Notes: generated by a model not told the origin, from the letters alone. 64,000 nucleotides of DNA from Leptidea sinapis (GCF_905404315.1 NC_066273.1:3782001-3846000); one strand, 5' to 3'; shown: positions 1-12,112, counted from the stretch's first letter. Program-made: numbers and translations.

Positions 1-705
1 TAGTGTTATAATAATGAAAATCACTATTCAGAGCAAAAAGGTATTCAAGTGGTTCCTAAAAAAGAATTAATTATTATATATTCCGTATATTCTCTATTCT
101 TGTAGTCTTTCATAAGAGATTTGAGGTACTTTTGTCTTTTTTTGTCTTTATATCGCGTATATTACTTTTCTATACAGTAAAATTTATAATAGGAAAAGAT
201 GGATGTGAGCACTTGAAGAAAAATATAGATTAAATATTATATTTTGTCGAAAGATGTTTAGGTAACTTTGTCGAAATTCATATTAATGTACACGGGCAAC
301 TTTAGTGTGCACTTCGTAGGAATTCTGCCCCTCACCTTCAACCCTGCGCGGTGCTCCTCAATTTTACCCAAGTACCGACAGCATATTTAGGCGTAATTAA
401 ATTTATGAATACTTGTTTTATTTGTCAAGATTGGAAGTTGTTTTTAGTTTGTTACAAACATTTTTTACTAAAATACTACTAAACTAAGTGATCAGAGTCC
501 GATCCGTATCCGTGAAAACACGGCTACAATAATGGCAAACATTCCCAGAATTCATGGTTTTCGATCTATTTTTTACTTCAAATCGGAAAATTATGATTTC
601 CGATGATAGGAAATCCCTTTGTTGGACGTATTTTTATTGCTGCTATGATTTCTACAGTCAAATACGGCACAATAAGGCATATTTGTATTTTTTAAAGGTA
701 ATTAT

Positions 706-1248
706 TAGAGATGAAACGGATATCCGGTAACTATCCGGTATCCGGCCTATCCGGCGGCCTTAATACTATCCGGCCGAATACCGGATAACTACCTACTGTT
801 CGGCCGGATAGACATCAGGCCGAATTAAAAAAACTGTATAAAAAATATATTTTTAAGTAATTATTTGCTTTATTTAGTTAGTTTTAGTATCACTAAAGAA
901 ACATAATTAGTTTGAGTTGTAAATTTTTAATCAGACCGTAGTAAATGAATGTAATAGAAAAAAATTAATTAATTAGTAGGTACTCATACTGCACTAAAGG
1001 CAAATTATGGTGGATAAATACTAATTTCTCTGCATTGAGAGGTAGCAAGCGGTTTCGCTTCTCTCAACCGAATCTAACCGAGTCTATTCGATCGTTCGCG
1101 CGCCGCCTAGGCAAGTCTGTGTTTGTGTGTGCGATACACCAAACGGCTAAGTTCCGCCAGATATCCGGCGGCCGGATATTCGGCTATTCGGCCACATGGT
1201 TGGCCGAATATCCGGTATCCGGCCAAACTGCTATCCGTTTCATCTCTA
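706..1248. mobile_element. hAT-type MITE with TCCGG subterminal repeats
   Basis: Perfect 17 bp terminal inverted repeats (TAGAGATGAAACGGATA) flanked by a perfect 8 bp duplication GTAATTAT (698-705 and 1249-1256). Both ends carry many TATCCGG/CCGGATA motifs, the kind of subterminal repeat bound by hAT transposases. 543 bp, no transposase. Confidence 0.9.
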
Positions 1249-1669
1249 GTAATTATGCGTCACTTGACATCAAATGACTGGTCTCACTTGAGCCTCGAGT
1301 AGGTACATTTGTACACAATAGTGGCGACAGGGTAAGCCCACATGCCACTTCCACTAGTTTTTTCTGCTCCGTGTTTCCAGAACCTTCCAGGTGTTAATAT
1401 TCGGTATCACAAACATTATTCTAACTTCAAAATTATTCATCGTAAAAAGACGATAAAGCAACCAATATTTAGTTTGTTTCGAGATAAGGCCGCGTAGTAA
1501 TTCATCAAAATGTCCAGAGACTGATGTCAGGTTAGACTGTAGACATTTTTAACTATAATGTTTTCTTTGTAAGTACACAAGCTGCTGCCCGCGACTTTTT
1601 CCGAGTGGGAACTATAAAGTAGCATAAATACAATTGCGTTTCCAAGATTGGTATATATACAGAAAACAA

Positions 1670-1900
1670 TTCACCATCTGGATGTGTGGCGTTCCTCCAC
1701 AGTGCGGTTTTCAAGGGTCTTTCTTCAACGCACAACAAAGCTGTGGAGTTTCCGGCACGATACGACATGGGTACACCTTCCTTAAAGGCCAGCATCGCTC
1801 CTGTGATGTTGTTGTCCTCTGGTGTTGCAAGAGAATGTGGGCGGCGGTAATCACTTAAAGCTATCACGCTCGTTTGTCCTCCTTTTCCATAAAAAAAAGA
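1670..1900 (+). mobile_element. Non-LTR retrotransposon 3' end (family A)
   Basis: Truncated copy of a recurrent fragment encoding the ORF2 C-terminus (WRSSTVRFSRSFLPRTT-type, LWNELP, RYDMGTFKKRAYTFLKGRQR) and ending CATAAAAAAAA. Frame broken. Confidence 0.75.
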
Positions 1901-2825
1901 CAAACGGATAAACCGTAGAACATACAGAAATTCTATATAAGTACCATTTTGAAAGCCTTTTTATATTATGTTAATTTTCATTCCAAAAGTCATATAATAT
2001 AGAAAAATTAAGTTTTTTAGCAGAAAAAAAAATAAAAAAAATAGGTAACTAGCTGTTAAAAAAATCTATACTTACGTTCAATATGTACAGCTACAATTTA
2101 AAATAAGTAGGTATATCGTGTTTTTCTTGTTAAGTAGGTATATATGTATATATTACCAGAAACAAATCTTTATCATACGAAAAACTATTCGTAACTAAAA
2201 ATTGAGAAATGGTCATGAATGGATCAAATTTTATTTACTTAGTCCAAGTATTTTATATTGCTGTATGACAAAGATAGACTAGTAATTAAAAGTGAAGCTC
2301 TAATGGATAACCTTGTGCAATGTCACTTATCCATCAATAGTACTAACAGAACATCAAGGTCATGCCTCCTTTAAATAACTCTGTAACGTAGATGTGGACT
2401 GTATATTCTAGTCATGGATGGGTCAAGTAATTCATATTACACATATTGTTATGTATACTTTAGTTATTTCCATAGTATTATGTCCTATAGCAGGGGTGCT
2501 CAAGCTTGAACTGCGGGCGATCTACCTCAAAATTGTTAGACTACGATCGCTCGGCTCTGAGAGGCTTCAAGTATGTGTGATGATGGATTGTCGTCTAGGT
2601 AGAGTGTCACGATGACATAGATATTAGTTTTGCACAAAATATGCATTTTTTTAGTCAAGGTAAGTGTAGGTCTGCTCTTAAATCTCAGTGAAAAAACTCA
2701 TAATTATTATTCAAAATTGCGAGTTTATTGGTTCTTACAAAACAAACGCATTCTAAAGTTCTAAGCTTAACTAAAGGGTGACTTTGGATGTTGAAGCGTG
2801 ACACTGCGTGCCATGAGCATACTTT

Positions 2826-3310
2826 TCATAAATAAATATTTTTATTCAAAATAGGATGTGACATCACTTATTGAAGTTAAAAAAAACTACCACCCATTCC
2901 AAAATGAATGCCTCAGGCCTGAGAAGAATGGGCGCAAAAAACTCAGCGGACTTTATTTTTTTATCAAAAAATATGTTTACAAAGTAATATTGTACAATAA
3001 AACTTATTATTTAATAGCCTTAAGGCGCTCGCTCCATTCTATAGAAAATGATAGCTGTGGTATCATTAAGAAAGTCATTTATGTTATAGTAACCTTTACC
3101 ACACAAACGTTTTCTAACAATTCTTTTGAATGAAGTTATACTTTTGTTTTGAACATTTTCTGGGATCTTGTTGTAAACGCATATACATCGCCCCACAAAT
3201 GACTTATTAACTCGACTTAGCCGAGTAGTACGCATTATAAGCTTATGTCTGTTCCTGGTGTTAACATTATGGTTAAGACAGTTTCTAGAAAATTCACTTA
3301 TGTGCATATG
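2826..3310 (-). mobile_element. Non-LTR retrotransposon 3' end (family C)
   Basis: On the minus strand, 3020-3307 encodes NTRNRHKLIMRTTRLSRVNK, KSFVGRCICVYNKIPENV and FKRIVRKRLCGKGYYNINDF: the usual C-terminus of lepidopteran endonuclease/reverse-transcriptase ORFs. 3' UTR ends in an AATA-rich tail. Related tails at 39,775-39,910 and 60,343-60,540. Confidence 0.75.
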
Positions 3311-3624
3311 AACAACTGCCTTGTTAATGCATTGAGCTTTGACGCGAGTTTACCAGACGTAGTAGTTGCGCTGGCCAGCGATCCTATATCTGAGGATTGT
3401 TTTCGATTTATTTTTTTTGAATTGGAAAATACATTATTGCCGAGTTGTGTGGTAAATAAGTATCCAAAAAAGGAAATTACCTACATATTAATAGAAATCA
3501 GTCTGATTTATTTTTGTTTCCTTAATTTAAAGTAAATATTCGATAAATTTTATGACTAACTCGCTATTGACAGTAAGAAATCGGTGCTCTTGAAACTGCG
3601 GCCATGCAAGATTTGCGAGCATAA

Positions 3625-3971
3625 TCTTAACATATAAAAATTACGTGACACGTTGTTTGTCCTCGATGGACTCCTAAACTAATGAACGGATTTTAATGGG
3701 GATTACTTCATGGAGTGCAGTTTGGTCCAACTTGAGAGATAGGATAGTTTTTATTTCGATTTGGGACCCATAATTATTTTCAATATTTTAATAGAGAAAA
3801 TTAATTGACCTACGCTTTGACAACTTTCTGATGTGAATCAATTTCATTATAAGAATAGATAGAGCATATTTTATGAAATAATTCTTGATGTTATGCAATA
3901 TTATTGACAAATTCATAAAAAAACTGTTTTTAATTTGTTATGTACAGAACAACGTCTGTCGGGTCAGCTAG
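3625..3971 (+). mobile_element. Helitron-like non-autonomous element, near full length
   Basis: Starts TCTTAACATATAAAAATTAC after an A and ends GTCGGGTCAGCTAG before a T: the 5'-TC, CTRR-3' and A/T insertion signature of Helitrons. Same family at 5847-6950 (-), 8655-8723 (- fragment) and 37821-37898 (deleted). Confidence 0.7.
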
Positions 3972-4138
3972 TTATTAATAAGCATTGCTATTGTTTGCTA
4001 TGTACGTTTGCAACGCTCAGGATATTGAGTATTGGTGTGCAGTAATGGTGTGTAAAATGACGACAATACGAATAAATTAAGAATTCCATTTCATGTATTT
4101 TGTTTGTAAAAATGTCCATATATTTTATTATTAAAAAA

Positions 4139-4240
4139 CAATAGTTTAGTTTCCGAAGCGGTAGTAGAATCTAGTATAATAGAAATGACATCAAAAAGAA
4201 TTCTAAAGGAATCAATTTTGTGTAAATAAATGCCTTTTTA
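4139..4240 (+). mobile_element. Retroelement 3' tail (family P), fragment
   Basis: Shares TTTCCGAAGCGGTAGTAG and AAGAATTCTAAAGGAATCAA with 20188-20350 (-), 41005-41290 (+) and 63000-63270 (-). It ends AATAAATGCCTTTTTA and is followed by another repeat's start (CCGACTTCAAAAAAGG). Confidence 0.65.
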
Positions 4241-4622
4241 ACCGACTTCAAAAAAGGTGGAGGTTCTCAATTCGTCGTTATGTTTTTTATGTTTGTTACC
4301 TGTTTAGTGATGGGATTGTAATAACGCGTAAATATGGTGTATTTCTTGTACTTATACCTAACTCTGGGAACTTTTCCACAACCTGCAGCTATACCAATAT
4401 AAATATAACATTCACCCGCAAGGAATTAGCGCTTACAATATTTCATTTTATATGGATTTGTATGGTCCATAACATACACAAATATCACTTGCCTTATCTC
4501 TCTCTCTCTCTGCCTGAGCGTAATTGTTTAAGTGAAACTTATTAAGATGTGTTATATTAAAGTGGTGGTTAAATTTACTTGATGTCACAAAAAAAATGAA
4601 TCGTTACAAGTTTTCCTACTAA

Positions 4623-4842
4623 CGGCCGTTTTCAATAACCTATCTACCCTTAGTTTAACTTACGGATACATTGCTGTCACCGTTTAATGACAAGATATTA
4701 TCTATCCATAGTTATGTCCAATATAGTTATAGTCAAATGCTATCTGACAATAGGTTATTGAAATGTAAGTAAGCGTAAAAGGATAGATTTGTTTACCTCT
4801 TGTAAGTTAAACTAAGGATAGATAGGTTATTGAAAACGGCCG
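4623..4842. mobile_element. PIF/Harbinger-like MITE (family G)
   Basis: 220 bp with terminal inverted repeats of about 40 bp beginning CGGCCGTTTTCAATAACCTA, flanked by TAA on both sides (4620-4622, 4843-4845). TWA duplications suggest PIF/Harbinger mobilisation. Confidence 0.85.
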
Positions 4843-5332
4843 TAAGACAATCAACGTTAGACACTCGGTAACTTATTAATTCCAATAAAAATAGAGGGCT
4901 TTTTGAAAGAAATTGACGCGTGCCCCGCTCTTGATTACTGCGGCACAGCTGGTTAGTCCACCACACATCACAAGCGGCGCCGTTCACGAGCATGACGAAA
5001 AGACCTAACATCGCTTCTCTCGTCATATTTTAGGGAAGGTAACGCCAACGCGAGCAATGCCATTTCACGACTAGTTGACGTGCCACGGGAGTTCAAATCA
5101 AATAACAGAAATATTCATTATTCATAAGAATGATATGTATATAAAAATATGATTAAGATTACAAATACTATTGGTAGGTATATTGCTTCTTTAATTAGTC
5201 CGTGTGCTGAATTCTTAACTTGTAGGCATTCTTCGTGTCTGTGAACTTTTCCATTGTATCGTTAAACCAGTCATGCGATAATACTATCTTCCGATTTATC
5301 AACACGATGTTGCTAGGCGTACTGTAAACTTA

Positions 5333-5556
5333 GATCATTTATACGCCTAGATAGACTGTGACAGCTGTGAAAACGTCGAAAAAAATTGAGATTGACAGTA
5401 AACCTCTATTTTGAGCAATGCACGCACACTAACACAAAGTGTTATACAAATCCCGAGTGTAAGATGTAGCTGGTCACGCACATTAAAGTAATATACTTGG
5501 CCTGTTTTCATCGGTTGTCTAGCAGCAGCAGGCTCTTCCTAGGCGAATAATTTATC
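5333..5556. mobile_element. TWA MITE (family H)
   Basis: 224 bp; ends GATCATTTATACGCCTAGAT and its imperfect inverse, flanked by TTA both sides. Other copies 38906-39127, 61297-62775 (interrupted), 29541-29703 (-) and 48395-48548 (-). Confidence 0.8.
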
Positions 5557-5946
5557 TTAGACTGTAAAGTTGAAAAGCACTAGATTTCTGTCCAATTTTT
5601 ATTAATTGTGTTAACTTAATGATATTGAAATTAAAGAGCCTTATAATTTTTACATTTTTACATAGATGTATTTATATAATATTATTTTTTTTTTATTTTG
5701 GAAAGAAATAGTGTAATTTATATGTTGCAGAGTCTCAGTATTATAATTCTACCGACATTATTTAAAAAAATGATTATTATTTTATTGGTAACTTAAATTG
5801 TGATTGTATGTTCACTAATAAGTAAATAAGAGTTACTTATATAATACTAGCTGACCCTACAGACGTTGTTCTGTACATAATAATAAACAAAATATTGTTT
5901 TTTATGAATTTGTCAATAATTTTTTATAGCATCAATTTTTTCTTAA

Positions 5947-6714
5947 GGCGACACTTAATGCCGGCGACCTTGAGCGATATGAGTTCACGGCTCCTATGTA
6001 ACAAAGAAAATATTTTCAAAATTCTTGGGTCGAAAATGTAACATTTTAACAGGCGCAAACTGCTTAATTGCTTACTATCCACATTATACTACTAGCTGAC
6101 CCGGCAAACGTTGTTTTGCCATATAAAGTATAATTCATGCGATAGTTTTATAAATAATAAAATATTGCCTATTGTCAATAGTTTTTGCAGCGCACGCAAA
6201 AATAGGTTTTCGATTTTACACCTTGTGTTACAAAATAGCAATCTTATTACGGATCCCTAATTTTGAAAAAAAAACATAGCCTATAGCCTTCCTCGATAAA
6301 TGGACTACCCAACACTGAAAGAATCATTCAAATCGGACCAATAGTACTAGAGATTAGCGCGTTCAAACAAACAAACAAACAAACACTGCAGCTTTATAAT
6401 ATTAGTATAGACTAATCTGAATAAATGTACCTACATAAAAAAGTAAAATCTATAAGAACAACTTTTATGATAGTAGTATACTAAACAAATGCATGATGCC
6501 GAGAAAAAACTTGTTTAACTGCAAACCAAACTGGTAGTTCATAATAGCTTTCGAGTGCCAACTTTAACCAACAATAAGCATTAGCAACTTACAAGTAAGA
6601 CTAAAGGGTATGTGTAATAGGATAAAGTAGTGTTCATAGCTCCAAATCCTATATTTTCACCACAAAACTTGTCTAAAAACACCTTGTTTACATGTTTTCT
6701 GTTTACCCGTCGCC
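5947..6714 (+). mobile_element. TTAA MITE (family D), itself interrupted
   Basis: Flanked by TTAA (5943-5946, 6715-6718), ends GGCGACACTTAATG and CCGTCGCC. Without the 320 bp Helitron-like insert it is about 448 bp, like copies at 15936-16373 (-), 23768-24183 and 42301-42739. Confidence 0.85.
6092..6411 (-). mobile_element. Helitron-like element nested in the TTAA MITE
   Basis: On the minus strand starts TCTATACTAATATTATAAAG, has a (TTTG)n tract, and ends TTGCCGGGTCAGCTAG before a T. The TTAA MITE resumes immediately on both sides. Confidence 0.75.
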
Positions 6715-7351
6715 TTAACGTATACCCTTTTGTTGTTATAATGAAATTGTTTCACAGCAGAACTGTCACACCGTCAAAACAAATATTGGAAATAAAAATA
6801 ATTATGAATCTCAAATCGAAATAAAAACTATCCTATCTCTTAAGTTGGACTAAACTGCACTCCATGAAGTAATTCCCATTCAAATCCGTTCATTAGTTTA
6901 GGAGTCCATCGCGGACAAACAACGTGTCACGCAATTTATATATATTAAGATGTGATAAGCACATTGGTGTGCTAAATATTGTAGTTATTGTGCAATACTT
7001 AATTGCGCAATGTTATTGTAATTTTAAACAATTTTAAACTTGGAATGAAATTACGACTACATACATTTAATGCAGTACATAATATTATGTAGGACGGGTT
7101 GGTGATTTAAACGCAGATGATACAATTGAAATATCTGTATTTTACAGTTTCCACTAATAATTTCAATAATCACCGACTCATTCACAATTTAGGTAGAGTT
7201 TTCGATAAGAATTCACAATAAGTATATAATAGGTAATGCATGCTAGAAAATTCAAATTTCTAAGTAATATTATTTTAATAGGTGTAGCAATAACCATTTA
7301 CAATTAAGTACATTTAAGGAGGTAAATTTATAATTAATCAATAAATTCACC

Positions 7352-7652
7352 ACCAATAACCACCTTCGCACGACACGCCACAAATTAGGATATCATCCCC
7401 ACCATCTGGATGTGTGGTGGTCCTCCACAGTGCGGTTTTCAAGGAGCTTTCTTCCACGTACTACAGAGCTGTGGAATGAGCTTCCTTGTGCGGTGTTTCC
7501 GGGACGATACGACATGGGTACCTTCAAAAAAAGCGCGTACACCTTCCTTAAAGGCCGGCAACGCTCTTGTGATTCCTCTGGTGTTGCAAGAGAATGTGGG
7601 CGGCGGTGACCCGTACGCTCGTTTGTCCTTCTATTCCATAAAAAAAAATATT
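7352..7652 (+). mobile_element. Non-LTR retrotransposon 3' end (family A)
   Basis: From CACCTTCGCACGACACGCCA to TTCCATAAAAAAAA. Encodes WNELPCAVF, then RYDMGT and FLKGRQR with frameshifts: remains of an ORF2 C-terminus. Confidence 0.75.
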
Positions 7653-7892
7653 ACCCTTTTCTATCTCGTATTTGTACACACACACATAAGAAATATACAT
7701 GTTAGTAGAGTTGTCTTCAAACATGAGAAACCAAAAAAAGTGTCAGGAAGAGTGTTATTTATTATCTTATTGTAGATTCAAGATTTGTCTCCTTTTTAGG
7801 GCTGTGTACCTCTAAGAAATAGCAACCCTCTATCATTTTTTCTTGTCCGTTTGTCATGGCGCCTGTTCTCAGATATTATGTGGGGAGAATAA

Positions 7893-8806
7893 CGTCTGTT
7901 CCCAATATACTATATACAGATAGAGATAAATTACTATCTTCTACTGTCAGTAATTAGCAGTGAATAATCTGAAGCTGACCCAATATACCCGATAAGTCAT
8001 TCTTATCGCCTTATATTGGGACGCGTGATTGAAATTTTCATACAAACTTCTATCGCTGGTAAGTTATATTCTGTCGTCCCATTGACAGACAGCGTGTACG
8101 GATTAGGTTAGTTACCGTCGATAAGTTTATTGGGACAGAAAAGTCAACGATAATAATAATAATAAAATTATGTATTAATATTGCCTTGAACTTAATTCAA
8201 GTATACAATATCAGCTTATTACAAACATACATTAAGCCAAAAGGGAGTAGGCTCAGCTTACTCTGCTTGAAATAATATTTTCATGCAGCACTGGTTTTCA
8301 GCCATTCCCATCTCCCTAAGGTGTAAGGTGGGATACATAGTAAAGAGGGCAAACTAATAACGATTAAAATGCAGATCTAAACCTTTTCTAAATATATCAA
8401 CCTCTGTATAAATTATGAGTGTATTCGTGAGTGTGAGTGTGTGTGTGTTGTATAAATATATGAGTGTGTGTCAATGTGTCAGTTTAAATGTAATAGGAAA
8501 CGAGTTTCAAATGTTATGGTTAAATCATGAAAAATATTTATTTAAGGGACGTTCTTTCCATACACAATAGTTGAAATTTTCAGCTTCCTGTTGTTTTTTT
8601 AACAATGCCATTTTATATTTACCCTTAAACTGATCTATATTTTTTATCATTCTAAAATCCGTTCATTAGTTTAGGAGTCCATCGCGGACAAACAACGTGT
8701 CACGTTATTTATATATATTAAGATGTGATCACATTGGTGTGCTAACGATTTTTACGGTGTTACGATTTTTATCTCAAGTAAAAGATAGACCGAATATTGG
8801 GAACCT
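7893..8806. mobile_element. TWA MITE (family F) split by an insertion
   Basis: Aligns to the intact copy at 36378-36675 from CGTCTGTTCCCAATATAC to TCAACGATA (about 8150), and again from TTACGATTTTTATCTCAAGT to ATTGGGAAC. TAA at both borders. The insert (about 8151-8760) starts with an ATA-rich run and ends with a Helitron-like fragment. Confidence 0.75.
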
Positions 8807-10022
8807 TAAGTCATACTTCGAACGGTCGATGTGGGTATATTTTGAATCGCAATCCTAATCCTTAGATTGGCGAATCAAGATTAATATTTGAATAATATAT
8901 TTTCTGATTTTGGCATTCCAATCAACGTGTCTTTTTGGTATTTTAAGCTTAGTATTTGTATCAATGTGAACAAGTACGCGTTTGAATGAAAGATTGGCAT
9001 ATTGAAATTGATGTCATAAAATCTGGATTCTAAATAATCTTAAATTAGAGATGGGATTCTGAAAGCGCTCGTAAGTCAACCCAATCTAAAGATACGGCTA
9101 TTGAAACCGTATTATTTAACACGAATTGAAACCTTATATCTTAATTGAAGAATTACATCTTGAAGGGTATTTGCCATCGTTTGATCTCGAATCACAACTA
9201 AAGGACAGATATATAATATGGTCGGGAAAGAGTATTTCGAATTTTATATCAAAACTCAAGACATTTTTGTTCACTGATTATTAACATTTGATTACAATAA
9301 CAATTTATGTGCTATTTTGCTATCTTAGCTAGGTAGTGACATCGGATGTTGGGACTTTTTATAAAGAAAAACATGACAGGTAGTTTTGCGCGTCTTGGAT
9401 GTTAATCTGACCGATGGAAATCTAAAGGTGTAATGGCACGGCTATATTATGGTGGATGCTTTAAAGTTTAACACCTCCTTAAACAGTGGCTAAACATGTG
9501 TTAGATAATGTGCCTGACGCCAGAAGCCTGACCGACCTTTCGAACGTTCTCGTCATACGTGATCCTCTTTTCATCATCATCTCTTATCAACAAAACGGTT
9601 CGGTTTCATTGTAATAAAGAATCACACATGAGTATTGAGTTCATTAGATTTATTTCCGTGTGCCCATGTGGCACTCAAGTATTGAGTTTGTGTACCTGGC
9701 TTTTATAAGAATGACCAGAGTGCACTGGAGTCCATAAACGTAATATCTTTAAGGCTTGCATTTTTTTCATTTTTAAAATAAAATTTGCAAATAAATCCAG
9801 GTCTTCTTGAACTGCTTCACTAGATTCACTCATTTTACAGAAACAAAAACAAATGAAGAGCAGCTGGAAGAGGCCGACAAACGAACGTACGGGTCACCTA
9901 ATGGTAAGTTATCACCGAAGCCCATAACCTCTTGAATGACTCGAGGTATGCCACGAACTTCGCCGGACTTTTAAAAATACGTGCTTTTTTGAAGAATTTT
10001 CAGTTTTATACATAAGTATTGT

Positions 10023-10431
10023 CACTGACCTCTTCTATATACCACTGGACTGGCGACTGTCAAAGTGGTATTGTGCCTATTTGATATTCGCCATTTTGGC
10101 GCTGTTGGCCATGTAGCGAGAGTCTGCGGTACTAAAACTAGTGATGACAACCTCAGCAAACATCGATAGATGGTGGAAAATTATTGACAAAAAAAAATTG
10201 TGTACTTTATTACGTTGATTCTTGAAGTATAACACGGAAAACGAACGGAGAACGAAATTAATTCAAAATGCAAAAATATTTCAGTGTATTGTACGTTCCT
10301 TCGCAGCAATTTCTAATAAACTTCAAAATTAGTTCTCTGGACGCTTGCGAGTGGCGCTTCAAATAGGCACAAAAAGTTTTGCTGTCAAACATATGGAACA
10401 GCCTGTCCAGTGGTATTTATACAGGTCAGTG
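10023..10431. mobile_element. 8-bp-TSD MITE (family K, hAT- or P-like)
   Basis: Perfect 8 bp duplication AGTATTGT (10015-10022, 10432-10439). Imperfect inverted ends of about 32 bp starting CACTGACCT and containing ATACCACTGGAC. 409 bp, no transposase. Second copy 30728-31695 (-). Confidence 0.87.
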
Positions 10432-11139
10432 AGTATTGTACTCTGTCATTGGTCGGGTCTTTTCGCATATACATACTATATATATATTAAAATCTCTTTG
10501 GTTGTACTATTTGTATCGGGTGGTTTTGATGACATTTTTTTAATGGATAACGTTTCTTTCGATTTCAAGTAAGAATGGCTCAAAACGATATAAAGAACCT
10601 AGCTTGTAAAATAGAAATATATTAATTTACCATAGGGAGTGATAATAACATAACATATTGGAACAACACTTACGTCATGAAGCTACATCAGTTCGCAAAG
10701 GGGTTTTGACATGGGGAGAAGAAGAATGATCATTCTGATTACAAATAGTTATGAAGAACAATTTCGGGTAAAGAACTTTAGGTGAGCCAATATGGACCTG
10801 TTTTAATTATTACTTGCTTACTCCGAACAGTGGCTTGATTTACATTCATTTATAGCAATAGCATTGATATTGTACAATATTTTATATATTTTTACTAGTT
10901 TCTTGAATGGCGTTCGGAGAGAGCAGAAGCAGTTCTGCTCTCTCCGAAGCTGTTGGGTGTCCTAACTGAAATCAAACAGTTTCGATAAAATTAATGCATT
11001 TATAATAAATGTTGGTAATTGGTTTGTTTGATATTGGCTTAAATCAATGACATTCTATACATATAGACAAATCATGTCATATAAAAAAAAACCAAACGGA
11101 AATACGACACTTGTCACAAATTACACTATAGTAAGCTTA

Positions 11140-11432
11140 GTCTGCTACAATAATACAATTGGTTTGGACATGTCGAGAGAATGAATGAAGAACGATTGAC
11201 GAAGAAAGTGTATAAGGCCAGTGTGAATGAAAGTGTTGGAAGGGGTAGACCTAGGCGGACGTTTCAAGATCAAATCAGGTACGTCTTGAAAAAAGGCCAG
11301 GTCAAGAGTATCCTAAACCGAAGAGCATGTACGAAAGGAATAATGAAAGTGGACGAAGCGAAACAAGTATGTAAGGATCATAGCAAGTGGAAAGAAGTGG
11401 TCTCTGCCTACCCCTACGGGAAAGAGGCGTGA
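11140..11432 (+). pseudogene. Non-LTR reverse transcriptase C-terminal fragment
   Basis: 11181-11432 encodes MNEERLTKKVYKASVNESVG, GRGRPRRTFQDQIRYVLKKG and VCKDHSKWKEVVSAYPYGK: the C-terminal tail of RTE-like ORF2 proteins common in insects. No endonuclease or catalytic YxDD part is present. Confidence 0.75.
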
Positions 11433-11601
11433 TTTTATGTATGTATGTATGTTACAATATTCTTTGTCAATACGCAGCAATGTAAAACATTTATTCAGTT
11501 CAGTGTACGTATGTTGAACTTAGAAGCTGATTTGGACAGTGACAGTTGACACACGACCAAGGAGAAAAGTGTGCTTCCATTGTCTTTAAGCATACTTTTA
11601 A

Positions 11602-11838
11602 TAATATTGACACACTCTTACACAAATTATCTTGCCTCAAAGGCATAGCCTTTACTATGTATAATATACTTACTTATACATACATAAATACAAATAAACA
11701 TCCATGACTCGGAAACAAACATTCATATTCATCATATAAATGATTGCACCTACCGGGATTCGGACCCGGGACCTGTAGATCAATTGGCGACCCTGGCGTA
11801 GTAGGTGGCCCTGTCACCAACCACTGGGCTATAGGCTT
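11602..11838 (-). mobile_element. tRNA-derived SINE
   Basis: Minus strand: box A TAGCCCAGTGGTTGG (11818-11832), box B GGTCCGAATCCCGG (11754-11767), body, then tail TGTGTAAGAGTGTGTCAATA. Second copy 34060-34258 (-). Confidence 0.8.
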
Positions 11839-11903
11839 TTGCCGTTCCGATATCAGACTGCGAATGATATGTCCTTAAATTTGTATAGAACGTCATTGGC
11901 TTA

Positions 11904-12068
11904 CAGCAGTTTTCAATAACCTATCTATCCTTAGTTTAACTTACTAGAGGATAGACACATCTATCCTTTTACGCTTACTTACATATCAATAACCTATCGA
12001 CAAATAGCATTGGACTATAACTAATAATATAACTATGGATAAATAAAATCTTGTCGAGAAAACAGCCG
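11904..12068. mobile_element. PIF/Harbinger-like MITE (family G)
   Basis: Ends CAGCAGTTTTCAATAACC and GAAAACAGCCG, flanked by TTA (11901-11903, 12069-12071). 165 bp, diverged relative of 4623-4842. It ends 44 bp before a Rim2 exon. Confidence 0.8.
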
Positions 12069-12112
12069 TTAAATGATCAAAATGAGAATAATGAACCGGG
12101 CGTATAATGCAG

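Larger units (their letters stand above)
5847..6950 (-). mobile_element. Helitron-like element interrupted by a nested MITE
   Basis: Minus-strand copy of the 3625-3971 family: 5' TC at 6950, 3' CTAG at 5847, A/T flanks intact. Its left part (5847-5942) and right part (6719-6950) align to the uninterrupted copy across a single TTAA, showing that 5947-6714 was inserted. Confidence 0.8.
1..12112 (+). other. Probable Rim2 intron (5' part outside window)
   Basis: No carrier exon with a PLEVVKTR-type motif was found here. Contents: hAT MITE (706-1248), retroelement fragments (1670-1900, 2826-3310, 7352-7652), Helitron-like copies (3625-3971, 5847-6950), TWA MITEs (4623-4842, 5333-5556, 7893-8806, 11904-12068), an 8-bp-TSD MITE (10023-10431), a non-LTR fragment (11140-11432) and a SINE (11602-11838). 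I recognise nothing in 1-700, 1260-1660, 1905-2820, 4850-5330 and 8810-10010. Confidence 0.6.

Noticed and set aside
1035..1277. 80-codon frame rich in Arg and Ser
   Set aside because: Falls inside the hAT MITE and runs across its end into flanking DNA.
2491..2620. CAGGGGTGCTCAA resembling a hAT terminal repeat
   Set aside because: No matching inverted end or 8 bp duplication was found nearby.
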